64,000 nucleotides of DNA, taken from NCBI RefSeq assembly GCF_027789125.1, contig NZ_JAQFVF010000001.1:16747-80746 (forward strand), written 5' to 3'. Positions 46,341 to 54,705 of this stretch are shown here, piece by piece. The DNA is from Paenibacillus aestuarii. GTDB taxonomy: Bacteria > Bacillota > Bacilli > Paenibacillales > NBRC-103111. Position numbers and translations under genes: made by a program. The notes beneath the pieces were generated by a model, which worked only from the letters and a program-made list of their open reading frames with translations, was not told the origin of the DNA and did no database searches. The stretch's first letter is position 1. The number at the start of each line of letters is the position of its first letter.

Positions 46341-46784
46341 ATGATCGACAATAAACGAGAAAACTTCAGGATTCATCTGGAAACGCCTTTATCCGTGAAA
46401 TGCAGAATTGTTGGCATTCGAAACAAAGAGTCTACATCCAATTATACGAAGACTGCATTCAAAGATATCAGCTTAGGCGGCGCCCGTATGCATTCACAAC
46501 TGGATTTTCCTGAACATATCGATATCCTGTTTGAATTTATTTTTACGCTTTTCGGCAATGAGATCAAGATTATAGGAACAATTGTAAGGAAAGCTGAACT
46601 TCATCCTTCTCTATTCGAGTACGGGATCAAGTTCAGCATTACCGAAGCAAGCTTGGATCAATTGCTCTCCACACAATTACAGCGGCTTAGCATCCGGCTG
46701 AGAGATTCCACTATTCATAAAGACTGCAGTTTTTGCACAGAACATGAGGTTTCAACTCTTTATAAGGGCGCCATCACGAAATAA
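46341..46784 (+). CDS. PilZ-domain cyclic-di-GMP receptor
   Basis: 147 residues from ATG at 46341, which follows AAGGTGAG; a GTG at 46332 lies inside that site. The N-terminal RENFR and DISLGGARM motifs are the RxxxR and (D/N)xSxxG ligand-binding elements of PilZ. No extra domain is visible, so it probably acts by binding a partner protein. It shares an operon with the upstream membrane cyclase, whose product it may read locally. Confidence 0.9.
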   Translation: MIDNKRENFRIHLETPLSVKCRIVGIRNKESTSNYTKTAFKDISLGGARMHSQLDFPEHIDILFEFIFTLFGNEIKIIGTIVRKAELHPSLFEYGIKFSITEASLDQLLSTQLQRLSIRLRDSTIHKDCSFCTEHEVSTLYKGAITK

Positions 46785-46926
46785 TTGGAACGCAGCAGCA
46801 TATTATCCCCCCGCTACTCCTGAGTTATCCGCAAACTCTATTGGAACGTCAAATATTTCCCAAATGTTAGGATAGCAAGCCGTTTTTTTCAAAAGTATTA
46901 AAATCGCTACGATTTTACTGCAAAGC

Positions 46927-46957
46927 AAAGCCCTGAACAGGAATGTTCAGGGCTTTT
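46927..46957. terminator. Bidirectional terminator
   Basis: AAAGCCCTGAACA-GGAA-TGTTCAGGGCTTT is a perfect 13-bp stem between the convergent PilZ and polysaccharide deacetylase genes. Confidence 0.95.
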
Positions 46958-46960
46958 GAA

Positions 46961-47878
46961 TTAAGCTTCGCTAGTTCGCTGCGTGACAACGATATTTTTC
47001 AAGAGAATTCGCAAATTTCCGAGTACCGTGGTTTCCCCTTTAAGAATCCGGGGCAGACTGGAAGCCTTAACTTTGGCTACGCCCACGTTGACACGCTTGA
47101 TTAATTTCGTGCCAGGCGCGTTCAATCCATCCAAGCCAGTAAAGTAATATTTGTAGCCTAACGCATCGCCAAGATCAAGCAAGGTTTGATTATATCGGCC
47201 ATGCGGAAAACAAAACAGCTTGTCTTGACTTCCCAGTTTTTGCTGAATCACCTTTTCTGCCTCAGCAAGATCAGAGGTGACCCGCTCTCTATACTCGCTC
47301 TCCGTTTCCATCCTGTTTTTCTCCTTGAGATAGATCGGATTCGTTAGCGGGGCGACTGGGTTACCCTGCTGATCCGTCGCAAAGTCGTGCGCATTGTAGG
47401 TGTGCGAATAAAAGTTGAAACCGTCTGCCTGCATTTGCTGAATTTCGTTCCAATTTAAGAACGGAGTGCCAGGATTCGTCCCTAAATAGCTGACTATAAT
47501 GAAATTGGTAGCAGACATCTGCTCCTCTTTTAAAATCGGGTAAGCGTATTTATAGAAAGATTCATACCCATCATCAAAAGTAAGGACCACTGCGTTCGGC
47601 GGCACTGTCCCTGTGCCATTCAGAAAATCAATAAATTGTTTCATTGGGATGACATGATAATGATTGTTTTTCAGCGCTTCCAAGTGGCTCTTGAACATTT
47701 CCGGTGTAATCGTATAGTCTGAAGCAACTGGATCAATATGATGATATTCAAGCACAGCAACACGGTTGCTGTAATGATAACCGCCTGTTCCCTTATACCA
47801 GTCATTCAAGACCGAATAAATGAAAACAACACAAACAAAAAGGATACAGATCAAGTTCAACACTTTCGATTTAGACAT
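46961..47878 (-). CDS. Polysaccharide deacetylase (NodB domain), membrane-anchored
   Basis: 305 residues. An N-terminal hydrophobic anchor (about 7-24), then a NodB homology domain: catalytic motif TFDDGYES near residue 100 and SHTYNAHD, the metal-binding HxxxxH-like motif, near 157. PHGRY supplies motif 3. Likely deacetylates peptidoglycan or an exopolysaccharide at the cell surface. It follows a RodA/FtsW-family gene by 20 bp in one operon, which points to cell-wall work. Confidence 0.9.
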   Translation of the reverse strand: MSKSKVLNLICILFVCVVFIYSVLNDWYKGTGGYHYSNRVAVLEYHHIDPVASDYTITPEMFKSHLEALKNNHYHVIPMKQFIDFLNGTGTVPPNAVVLTFDDGYESFYKYAYPILKEEQMSATNFIIVSYLGTNPGTPFLNWNEIQQMQADGFNFYSHTYNAHDFATDQQGNPVAPLTNPIYLKEKNRMETESEYRERVTSDLAEAEKVIQQKLGSQDKLFCFPHGRYNQTLLDLGDALGYKYYFTGLDGLNAPGTKLIKRVNVGVAKVKASSLPRILKGETTVLGNLRILLKNIVVTQRTSEA

Positions 47879-47898
47879 GGTAGAACGGACCCCTCCAG

Positions 47899-49047
47899 CT
47901 ATTCATCTCTAATTTGGAACGGTTTCTTTTGATGGACAACAACACTTAGCACGAGCCCCATCGAAAGCATATTGGTCATAAGCGAACTTCCGCCATAACT
48001 GACAAATGGGAGTGCAATTCCGGTTAAGGGCATGAGCCCTGTATGCATCGCTATATTTTCGAAAATTTGCAGAGTGAACATCGATATGACGCCAATGATG
48101 ACATAAGACCCTACGAAATCCTCACATTCCATAGCAATACGGATCATGCGGTAAATTAACAAAAAGTAGAGCAACAGCAGCACCGCCGAGCCGCCGAAAC
48201 CGAACTCTTCACCAATGACGACATAGATCGAATCCGCATAGTCATAGGGGATATATCCATTTTGAACCATGTAGCCGTGTAGGTATCCTTCTCCCATGAG
48301 CTCGCCGGAACCTACGGCTTTCATGGAATTCAGCACTTGATAACTTTGATCCGGATCGCTTGCGGGGTCCAGAAAGGTTTGAATGCGATGTAGTTGATAC
48401 GGTTTTACAATTTTATTGAATATATTTATGTCAACAAAATATAACGCTATGATAGCCCCAACTACGCCGACAATCACAATCAGCCCGATGAATCCATGCT
48501 TGAGGCGAATTTTTCCAATCCATAGCATCCCGATTAAGATGCATATGAACACAATCGATGTTCCTAGATCCGGTTGCTTCATGACGAGCACAAAAGGAAC
48601 ACCGACAGCCGCAATCATCGGAATTAAATCTTGCGTGAAGCGCAAATATTCCCCTTTGCGCTTGTCCAACATTTTCGCTAACAGAAGAATGACAAACACT
48701 TTGACGAGTTCAGAGGGTTGAAACTGCATCACATGCAAGTTGATCCAGCGCTGCGATCCATTAATGTTCATCCCTTTAAACATGACAAATATTAAAAGCA
48801 GAATGCCAATTCCATAGAGAATAAGGGACAAATGCTGGACGATATCCCGGTAATCCACCATGGCCAGTAATAGCATGAGAACGAAGAGGACTGCGAACAT
48901 GATCAAGTTATTAATATGAAGTCCTGCAAACTTCGAATGATTCGTTGCGGAATATATGACTGCTGTACTAATCGCCATGAAACATATCAAGATGATGATG
49001 ATCGTAAGATCGAGTTTTTTCGCTTTCTGCAATATGTCTTTCAACAC
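47899..49047 (-). CDS. RodA/FtsW/SpoVE-family peptidoglycan polymerase
   Basis: 382 residues with about ten membrane segments. Typical SEDS motifs are seen: GSQRWI near residue 96, FQPSELVKVF near 110, and a C-terminal SYGGSSLM. SEDS proteins are peptidoglycan glycosyltransferases working with a class B PBP. The sequence is closer to RodA-like than SpoVE-like proteins by the PDLGTSIVF segment, but the choice is not firm. The start is GTG after GAGGTGG. It is followed by the polysaccharide deacetylase. Confidence 0.88.
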   Translation of the reverse strand: MLKDILQKAKKLDLTIIIILICFMAISTAVIYSATNHSKFAGLHINNLIMFAVLFVLMLLLAMVDYRDIVQHLSLILYGIGILLLIFVMFKGMNINGSQRWINLHVMQFQPSELVKVFVILLLAKMLDKRKGEYLRFTQDLIPMIAAVGVPFVLVMKQPDLGTSIVFICILIGMLWIGKIRLKHGFIGLIVIVGVVGAIIALYFVDINIFNKIVKPYQLHRIQTFLDPASDPDQSYQVLNSMKAVGSGELMGEGYLHGYMVQNGYIPYDYADSIYVVIGEEFGFGGSAVLLLLYFLLIYRMIRIAMECEDFVGSYVIIGVISMFTLQIFENIAMHTGLMPLTGIALPFVSYGGSSLMTNMLSMGLVLSVVVHQKKPFQIRDE

Positions 49048-49131
49048 TTTAATACCACCTCGCTATTCGAGGCTCATTATATTCCTTATTCATTAAGAAT
49101 AAATGAGAGATTAGCTCAAGGAGGCAAAATA

Positions 49132-49165
49132 AAAAGCCCTTGCCAATAAGCTACAGGCAGGGCTT
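49132..49165 (-). terminator. Terminator of the lipoprotein gene
   Basis: AAGCCCTGCC and GGCAAGGGCTT pair with one bulge, followed by TTTATTTTG on the minus strand. Confidence 0.8.
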
Positions 49166-49170
49166 CATGA

Positions 49171-49674
49171 TTACTCCTGCAATTCATTGTACGGCGCCAT
49201 TTGGGACATTTGGATCGCCTTTTTGGCTGAACTCGAGTATAATGTTGCCGCTTGCGTCAGATGTGTAGTTTCATCTTTATCACTTAGATGGTTGTCCATT
49301 TCCTGCAAACTTCCTGCGAATTCCCCCATCGTATCTTCCAAAAGAGAATGAAATTGCTTATATTCCTCGGGCGGTGTGGAATTCAGCAATTGACCTAAAG
49401 CTGTTTTGAATTGCGGCAGATTCCCCTTATCCATATCCTTCATTTTTTGAATATCTTCATCCCGTTTCATGGATACGCCATGCAGAACAATCCCATAATC
49501 TGGAATATCACGAATGAGTTTCTTTATTCCTATGCGGTTCAACGCACTTACATATTCCTGTTTGGTCATGACGACATTGGTCGCTTGCTGCTCTTCCTTC
49601 TGATTTTGGCAGCCTGAAACCAAGAAAACGATCGCAATGAGTAAGCAAATAACACCTTTATTCCATTTTTTCAT
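49171..49674 (-). CDS. Lipoprotein of unknown function (167 aa)
   Basis: The signal peptide has a clear lipobox LVSGC (Cys about 22) followed by a Gln/Glu-rich linker. The mature part (about 35-167) is predicted helical with many charged residues and repeated short amphipathic stretches. It would sit on the outer face of the membrane. I do not recognise a family. It is upstream of RodA in the same direction, but a terminator separates them. Confidence 0.8.
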   Translation of the reverse strand: MKKWNKGVICLLIAIVFLVSGCQNQKEEQQATNVVMTKQEYVSALNRIGIKKLIRDIPDYGIVLHGVSMKRDEDIQKMKDMDKGNLPQFKTALGQLLNSTPPEEYKQFHSLLEDTMGEFAGSLQEMDNHLSDKDETTHLTQAATLYSSSAKKAIQMSQMAPYNELQE

Positions 49675-49770
49675 CCCATTGACCCCTCACATTAGCCCAT
49701 ACTTTTGTGCTTAACTAACAAACCTAGTTATTGTAAGATAGAAACCTTAAAATTTGATGAAAAAAGCAAA

Positions 49771-49795
49771 AAAAAACCCTTCACCTTCCGAAGGG
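49771..49795 (-). terminator. Terminator of the formate dehydrogenase cluster
   Basis: CCCTTC-GGAAGGT-GAAGGG followed by TTTTTTTTTT on the minus strand, downstream of fdhD. Confidence 0.85.
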
Positions 49796-49903
49796 GATCT
49801 GTTAACCCGCTCAACAACCGATCATCACTTTAAGCTGCTGTCCATGAAATAAGCTGCAGCTTTCGCCATGCATCGCCTGCCCGGTCATATGCAGCGCAGC
49901 TCC

Positions 49904-50701
49904 TTACATACCTTGTATCCGCACGGCGTGCGTGTATACATTCAATGACAAATTGCGGATAAAACCAACGGTTGTGATGCCTAGCTCCTCAGCCAATTGA
50001 AGCGCTAGCTCCGTCGGAGCCGATTTGGTAAGAACGATCCCGCAGCCGATCTTCGCTACCTTGAGCAGGATTTCGGAAGAAAGGCGCCCGCTGAATACGA
50101 TTATTTTATCGGTTAACGCAATGTTATTTTTCAAACAATATCCGTATATTTTGTCCAGCGCATTATGCCGGCCGATATCCAGTCGCGACAGCACGATGCC
50201 GTCCTTATCACAAAGTGCAGCGTTATGCACCCCACCGGTATCGCGGAACGTCTGGGCCGAGCTTTGCATGAGGCTCATCAACCGAAAACAGTCCTCGAAC
50301 GTCAACGTCACCTGCGTGTCCTTAATCACTTTGGCTGTTTTGACATCATTGACGAAATAGAAGCCTTGCCGGCTTTTACCACAGCAGGAAGTGATATACC
50401 GTTTGGAATGGAATTTTTGATACAAGTCATTCCATTTTTTCACCTTGATATGGACAAAGCCCGCTTGCTCTTCAAACCAGATATCGACAATATCTTCAAA
50501 ACGCGCGATTACACCCTCCGAAGCGAGAAACCCGATGGCCATATCTTCGATATATTCCGGCGAGCTGACCATCGTGGCAAATTCTTCACCGTTAATTTTT
50601 AACGTTACTGGATATTCAGTCACGATCTTGTCCTGCAGTCGTTCGACCCTGCCATTGTGAAAGCGAATGATCTCGCGAGTTTTCTCAACGGGACTCTGCA
50701 C
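49904..50701 (-). CDS. fdhD: Formate dehydrogenase sulfurtransferase FdhD
   Basis: 265 residues. The sulfur-relay cysteines are in ITSCCGKSR near residue 117 (CC pair rather than a spaced CxxC), and the conserved DIGRHNALDKI segment is near 177. FdhD passes sulfur from IscS to the molybdenum cofactor of formate dehydrogenase, without which the enzyme is inactive. The GTG start follows AAGGGGTGG. It is the last gene of the formate dehydrogenase cluster and ends before a strong terminator. Confidence 0.93.
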   Translation of the reverse strand: MQSPVEKTREIIRFHNGRVERLQDKIVTEYPVTLKINGEEFATMVSSPEYIEDMAIGFLASEGVIARFEDIVDIWFEEQAGFVHIKVKKWNDLYQKFHSKRYITSCCGKSRQGFYFVNDVKTAKVIKDTQVTLTFEDCFRLMSLMQSSAQTFRDTGGVHNAALCDKDGIVLSRLDIGRHNALDKIYGYCLKNNIALTDKIIVFSGRLSSEILLKVAKIGCGIVLTKSAPTELALQLAEELGITTVGFIRNLSLNVYTHAVRIQGM

Positions 50702-50728
50702 ATTCGTCCACCCCTTCGTCCTTGCGGG

Positions 50729-50914
50729 TCATTCTACAGGCTCACTTGCAAAATGACTTGCAGCATTCTTGAAGCTTCCGGCAAATTGCCGATCCTTCAC
50801 ACAGGAAGAACAAACATGGAGGTGTTCCCCTTCACCTGCAAGGCCGGATTCCAGCGCATCTGCGCCTTCTTCGACGCCCCCGCAAATTTCACATTTCATC
50901 ATCATCATCATCAT
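50729..50914 (-). CDS. Small double-CxxC protein with a hexa-Met start (61 aa)
   Basis: The gene begins with six consecutive ATG codons (start at 50914). The first overlaps the stop of the upstream HMA-like gene as ATGA. It encodes CEIC near residue 8 and CSSC near residue 35, a likely zinc-binding pair. The second half is polar. I do not recognise a family. The place between fdhF and fdhD genes suggests a role in formate dehydrogenase assembly or metal supply, but this is inference. Confidence 0.6.
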   Translation of the reverse strand: MMMMMMKCEICGGVEEGADALESGLAGEGEHLHVCSSCVKDRQFAGSFKNAASHFASEPVE

Positions 50915-51135
50915 GCCGTACCATCCTCTTGGTTCACGTCAAATCCGAGCTCGCGAACCGCTTGATGAAAATCTTGGAAAGAGGCGGCCGCTTCATCATA
51001 CGTGAACACCGCTTCTTTCCTCGCTAAACTGACCTCCGCCTTATGAATCCCCCAAACCTGTTGCAAGGCTTGGCTTATTTTATCGGCGTCTTCTTGAACA
51101 TTCATATCTTGGATTACCATCGTTCTCGTAACCAT
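50911..51135 (-). CDS. HMA-like ferredoxin-fold protein without the CxxC site (74 aa)
   Basis: 74 residues with the layout of a heavy-metal-associated domain: strand TMVIQDMNV, helix EDADKISQALQQVWGI, strands KAEVSLARKEAVFTY, helix and strand. The metal site MxCxxC reads DMNVQEDA, so the metal-binding cysteines are absent. It is translationally coupled to the mini-protein downstream and begins 11 nt after the DUF1641 stop. A scaffold or carrier for formate dehydrogenase is a guess from context. Confidence 0.7.
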   Translation of the reverse strand: MVTRTMVIQDMNVQEDADKISQALQQVWGIHKAEVSLARKEAVFTYDEAAASFQDFHQAVRELGFDVNQEDGTA

Positions 51136-51145
51136 GCCACACCTC

Positions 51146-51631
51146 TCAATGACGGTTGTTCAAGCCGCTGCCCATGCCCTGTAAAAACCTCGTCATCATG
51201 TTCAATGATGACATCGCTTCAGGTTGGCGGATCGTTCTGAACATGTCCCATAATCCCGGCTTTTTCTGCGCCGCACCCGGATCAACAGCATGGTCCACAC
51301 CGGCGATCACACCGTTCAACAGCGTTTGCAGCTTGCCAGGCTCCATTTGGCTCAAAAAGGATACGGCGCCCATCCCATTCTTGATGATCCGATGGGCACC
51401 GGGCTTATTCAGCTGATCGACGCCGATTAGGGCGATTTGCTTGCTATTTTTCAGCGCACCTTGAATGGCGTCCAAAATGCCCAGCTGCTTGAGTTCCTCC
51501 AGCACATCCATGAAGGAGAGCAGCGCATCGCGATGTTTGGCAGCCGCTTCCAAAATTTGCTGAATCGCTTGCGCCTCTTCCTCCACATGATCGGGGATAT
51601 GTTTTTCAATGTGAGTAATCGCTTTGGCCAT
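51146..51631 (-). CDS. DUF1641 protein (YrhD-like), formate dehydrogenase cluster
   Basis: 161 residues from ATG at 51631, preceded by a GAGGGGGG ribosome site. The frame overlaps the end of the fdhF-like gene by 26 bp. DUF1641 proteins, such as YrhD in Bacillus, occur next to formate dehydrogenase alpha subunits. The core has LKQLGILDAIQGALKN and IRQPEAMSSL. Mechanism is unknown; an assembly or coupling role is inferred. Confidence 0.85.
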   Translation of the reverse strand: MAKAITHIEKHIPDHVEEEAQAIQQILEAAAKHRDALLSFMDVLEELKQLGILDAIQGALKNSKQIALIGVDQLNKPGAHRIIKNGMGAVSFLSQMEPGKLQTLLNGVIAGVDHAVDPGAAQKKPGLWDMFRTIRQPEAMSSLNMMTRFLQGMGSGLNNRH

Positions 51632-54596
51632 GCATAGTTCCCCCCTCGATGATCTCCGGTATCGGTATATAGTCGGAACGCTTCCACTTCTCTTCGATTT
51701 TGATCCCGATCTGCGGAACTCGGTTGCCGAATCGGAAATTGACGCGAGGCAGCGGACGCTTGCCCGTCTTCGTAAGCACGTCCATGCGCACACCCATTTC
51801 CTTATACGCAGGTGTGTGTGTGACCTTATCGTGATAACTGCTGGTCAAGCGGTTCACTGCCGATTGGACCGAAGACGTATTCATCGTCAAATACAGTTCG
51901 TTCCCTTTGACCCGATCGGTCACCTCGACCCGCACCTCGACGTTGCCATAAGGTGAAGTGAGGCGCACCGAAGCACCGCTTTCGATACCGCGTTCCTCGG
52001 CAAGCTCAGGCGAAACCTCCAGCCACTCGCTTGGCACTTTATGCGACAAACCTTTGGATTTGTACGTCATGTTCCCTTCATGGAAATGCTCCAGCAGCCT
52101 GCCGTTATTCAAATGCAAGTCGAACTCCTTGTCGGCTTCAAATGGCGGCGTCCAATCGACCGGAAACAATCTCGCTTTGCCGTCAGGGAATCCGAACTGC
52201 TCCGTAAATAACAGATGCGTACTCGTTCCGTTCGGCGCTACCGGCCAGAGCAAGCTGTTCCATCCTTCCAGCCGTTCATAGCTGACCCCAGCAAATAACG
52301 GCGCGAGGCTAGCCGCCTCTGCCATGATCTCGCTCGGATGCGTGTAGTTCCAGTTTGCCCCCAAACGATTGGCAATTTCCTGAAAAATCATCCAATCCGG
52401 CTTGGACTCTCCTAATGGCTCGAACACCTTGTGAAACCGTTGAATCCGTCTTTCCGTGTTCGTAAAGGTGCCGTCTTTTTCCAAGCTAGGCGAAGCAGGC
52501 AGCACGACATCGGCAAATTGGGCGGTTTTGGAAAAGAACACGTCCTGTACGATAAATAGCTCCAGACTGCCCAAGGCGGAATCCACATGGTTCAAGTTGG
52601 AATCGACCAAAGCCATATCTTCACCGAATAAATACATCGCCTTCAGCTTGCCTTTATGGATGGCTTCAATCATTTGATGGTTATTCAGCCCCGGCTTCTC
52701 CGGAAGCGTCACGCCCCATGCCTGTTCATAGCGGGCGCGGACCTGTTCATCCTGTACCGCTTCATAGCCGGGGAACCATGAAGGCATGCTGCCAAAATCA
52801 CAAGCGCCCTGCACATTGTTATGGCCTCTTAACGGATAGGAGCCAGTCCCTGGTCGTCCGTAATTGCCGGTCACCAGCAATAAATTCGATATCGCCGTGC
52901 TTGTGTCCGTCGCTCCCATATGCTGCGTCACACCCATGGCCCATAGCGCGCAAACCGATTTGGCTTCATAGATCATGGTAGCGATTTGCACGAGCTCATC
53001 TTTGGTGAAACCTGTCATTTCCGCAGCGTAATCTAGCGTATAGGATTCAAGAGATTGCACGAACATCTCATAGCCATTAACCCGTTCACTTAAAAATGAT
53101 TTATCTTCCCAGCCTTGGTCGATGATGTACTTCGTCACGGCATTCAGCCAAATGAGGTCGGTGCCTGGGCGAGGACGTAGGAACAGATCCGCTCTTTCAG
53201 CCAGCTCGTGTTTGCGGAGATCGATCACCATCAGCTTCTGGCCGTGAAGCTTATGCGCGCGCTTCACGCGTGTTGCCAGCACGGGATGCGATTCCGCTGG
53301 ATTCGCACCGATCACGATCACCAGTTCGCTGCTTGCTATATCCACAATCGTCCCGGAATCGGCACCAACGCCAACCGTACGCATGAGCCCCGCCGTAGCT
53401 GGCGACTGGCAGTAGCGGGAGCAATTATCGATATTGTTCGTTCCCATGACCGCACGGGCCAACTTCTGGAACAAATAATTTTCTTCATTGCTGCATTTCG
53501 AAGAAGCGATGTAGCCGATAGCATCCGGACCATATTCATTCTTGATCGCTTTCATTTTCCCGGTAATGAAGGATAACGCTTCCTCCCAAGTCGCTTCGAC
53601 GAATTTGTCGCCTTGACGCAGCAGAGGCTTGGTTAATCGCTCTTCGCTATTGATGAAATCCCAGCCGAATTTCCCTTTCACACACGTCGAAATGCCATTG
53701 ACCGGCGCCTCCAACTGAGGCTCGATTTTGAGAATTTGGCGGTCCTTGCTCCAAACTTCGAAGCTGCAGCCCACGCCACAATACGTGCAGACGGTCTTCG
53801 TCCTTTGAATTCGCGATTTTCTCATCGCTGCTTCGACTTCCGAAATGGCGAAAATCTCCTGGTAGCCAGGCTCAATTTCTTTGGTCAGATCGATCATCGG
53901 CAGCAGCAAATCATTCGGAATGCGTGTTAAATATCCGGCTTCACCGAGCATCGTTTTTTCCATCAAAGCATTGCATGGACACACCGTGACACAATGGCCG
54001 CACGACACACAGGAAGATTCATCGATCGGAACACCGTTATCCCACAGGACACGCGGTCTTTCCAAGCTCCAGTCGATCGTTAACGTTTCGTTCACTTGCA
54101 GATCCTGGCAAGCCTCAACACATCGGCCGCACAGAATGCACTGATCCGGTTCATAGCGGTAAAAAGGGTGCGAGTTATCTTGCGGATAAGGCTTCGGCGT
54201 AAACTCATACTTCGAATGCTCGACTTGCAGATGCTCCGCCGTATTATGCACCATACAATTGCCGTTATTATTGTCGCAGACGGTGCAGTACAGCTCATGA
54301 TTTTTCAGGATCCGCTGCATAGCCTCCATTTGCGCATCTTTCGCTCTCGAGGTCATGCTTTCGACTTTCATACCGGGCACTGCCTTGGTGGCACACGCCC
54401 TTTTCAATTCGCCGTTAACTTCCACCATGCACGTATCGCAAGACTGAATGGGTCCAAGATTGCCATGGAAGCAAATGTGAGGAATGTAATAATCGTGCGC
54501 TTTAGCAATTTCCAAAATAGTTTGGTCCGTCTGACAGGTGAACTCACGATCATTAATTTGGATGGAAAGTTGCCTCTGTTCTACGTCATTGATCAT
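51606..54596 (-). CDS. Formate dehydrogenase alpha subunit with N-terminal Fe-S domains (YrhE/YjgC-like)
   Basis: 996 residues from ATG at 54596, 9 nt after AAGGAGG. A 2Fe-2S domain (about 5-90), a His-Cys [4Fe-4S] module, two ferredoxin-type CxxCxxC clusters (about 150-215), then a [4Fe-4S] CxYCGVGC site (about 270) and the molybdopterin/W-bis-PGD oxidoreductase. The active-site residue is Cys396 in SRYCQSPAT, so this is a Cys-type, not a selenocysteine, enzyme. Probably a cytosolic formate dehydrogenase, partner for NAD or another acceptor not known. No beta subunit is present. Confidence 0.93.
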   Translation of the reverse strand: MINDVEQRQLSIQINDREFTCQTDQTILEIAKAHDYYIPHICFHGNLGPIQSCDTCMVEVNGELKRACATKAVPGMKVESMTSRAKDAQMEAMQRILKNHELYCTVCDNNNGNCMVHNTAEHLQVEHSKYEFTPKPYPQDNSHPFYRYEPDQCILCGRCVEACQDLQVNETLTIDWSLERPRVLWDNGVPIDESSCVSCGHCVTVCPCNALMEKTMLGEAGYLTRIPNDLLLPMIDLTKEIEPGYQEIFAISEVEAAMRKSRIQRTKTVCTYCGVGCSFEVWSKDRQILKIEPQLEAPVNGISTCVKGKFGWDFINSEERLTKPLLRQGDKFVEATWEEALSFITGKMKAIKNEYGPDAIGYIASSKCSNEENYLFQKLARAVMGTNNIDNCSRYCQSPATAGLMRTVGVGADSGTIVDIASSELVIVIGANPAESHPVLATRVKRAHKLHGQKLMVIDLRKHELAERADLFLRPRPGTDLIWLNAVTKYIIDQGWEDKSFLSERVNGYEMFVQSLESYTLDYAAEMTGFTKDELVQIATMIYEAKSVCALWAMGVTQHMGATDTSTAISNLLLVTGNYGRPGTGSYPLRGHNNVQGACDFGSMPSWFPGYEAVQDEQVRARYEQAWGVTLPEKPGLNNHQMIEAIHKGKLKAMYLFGEDMALVDSNLNHVDSALGSLELFIVQDVFFSKTAQFADVVLPASPSLEKDGTFTNTERRIQRFHKVFEPLGESKPDWMIFQEIANRLGANWNYTHPSEIMAEAASLAPLFAGVSYERLEGWNSLLWPVAPNGTSTHLLFTEQFGFPDGKARLFPVDWTPPFEADKEFDLHLNNGRLLEHFHEGNMTYKSKGLSHKVPSEWLEVSPELAEERGIESGASVRLTSPYGNVEVRVEVTDRVKGNELYLTMNTSSVQSAVNRLTSSYHDKVTHTPAYKEMGVRMDVLTKTGKRPLPRVNFRFGNRVPQIGIKIEEKWKRSDYIPIPEIIEGGTMHGQSDYSH

Positions 54597-54664
54597 TACC
54601 AAAAACCTCCTTTACGGAGAGTATTTCCTAAAACTTTTTAAACAAATCTCACTTTTATTAAAAA

Positions 54665-54694
54665 AACGCCTCTCTGCCGGAGCAGAAAGACGTT
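54665..54694 (-). terminator. Terminator of the SLH-protein gene
   Basis: AACGTCTTTCTGC and GCAGAGAGGCGTT pair with two mismatches and are followed by TTTTTTTAAT on the minus strand. Confidence 0.8.
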
Positions 54695-54705
54695 CTTCCG
54701 TGTAA

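Noticed and set aside
50899..50916. Run of CAT/ATG triplets taken as a possible CRISPR-like or satellite repeat
   Set aside because: Only six units of three bases, at a start codon and without spacers.
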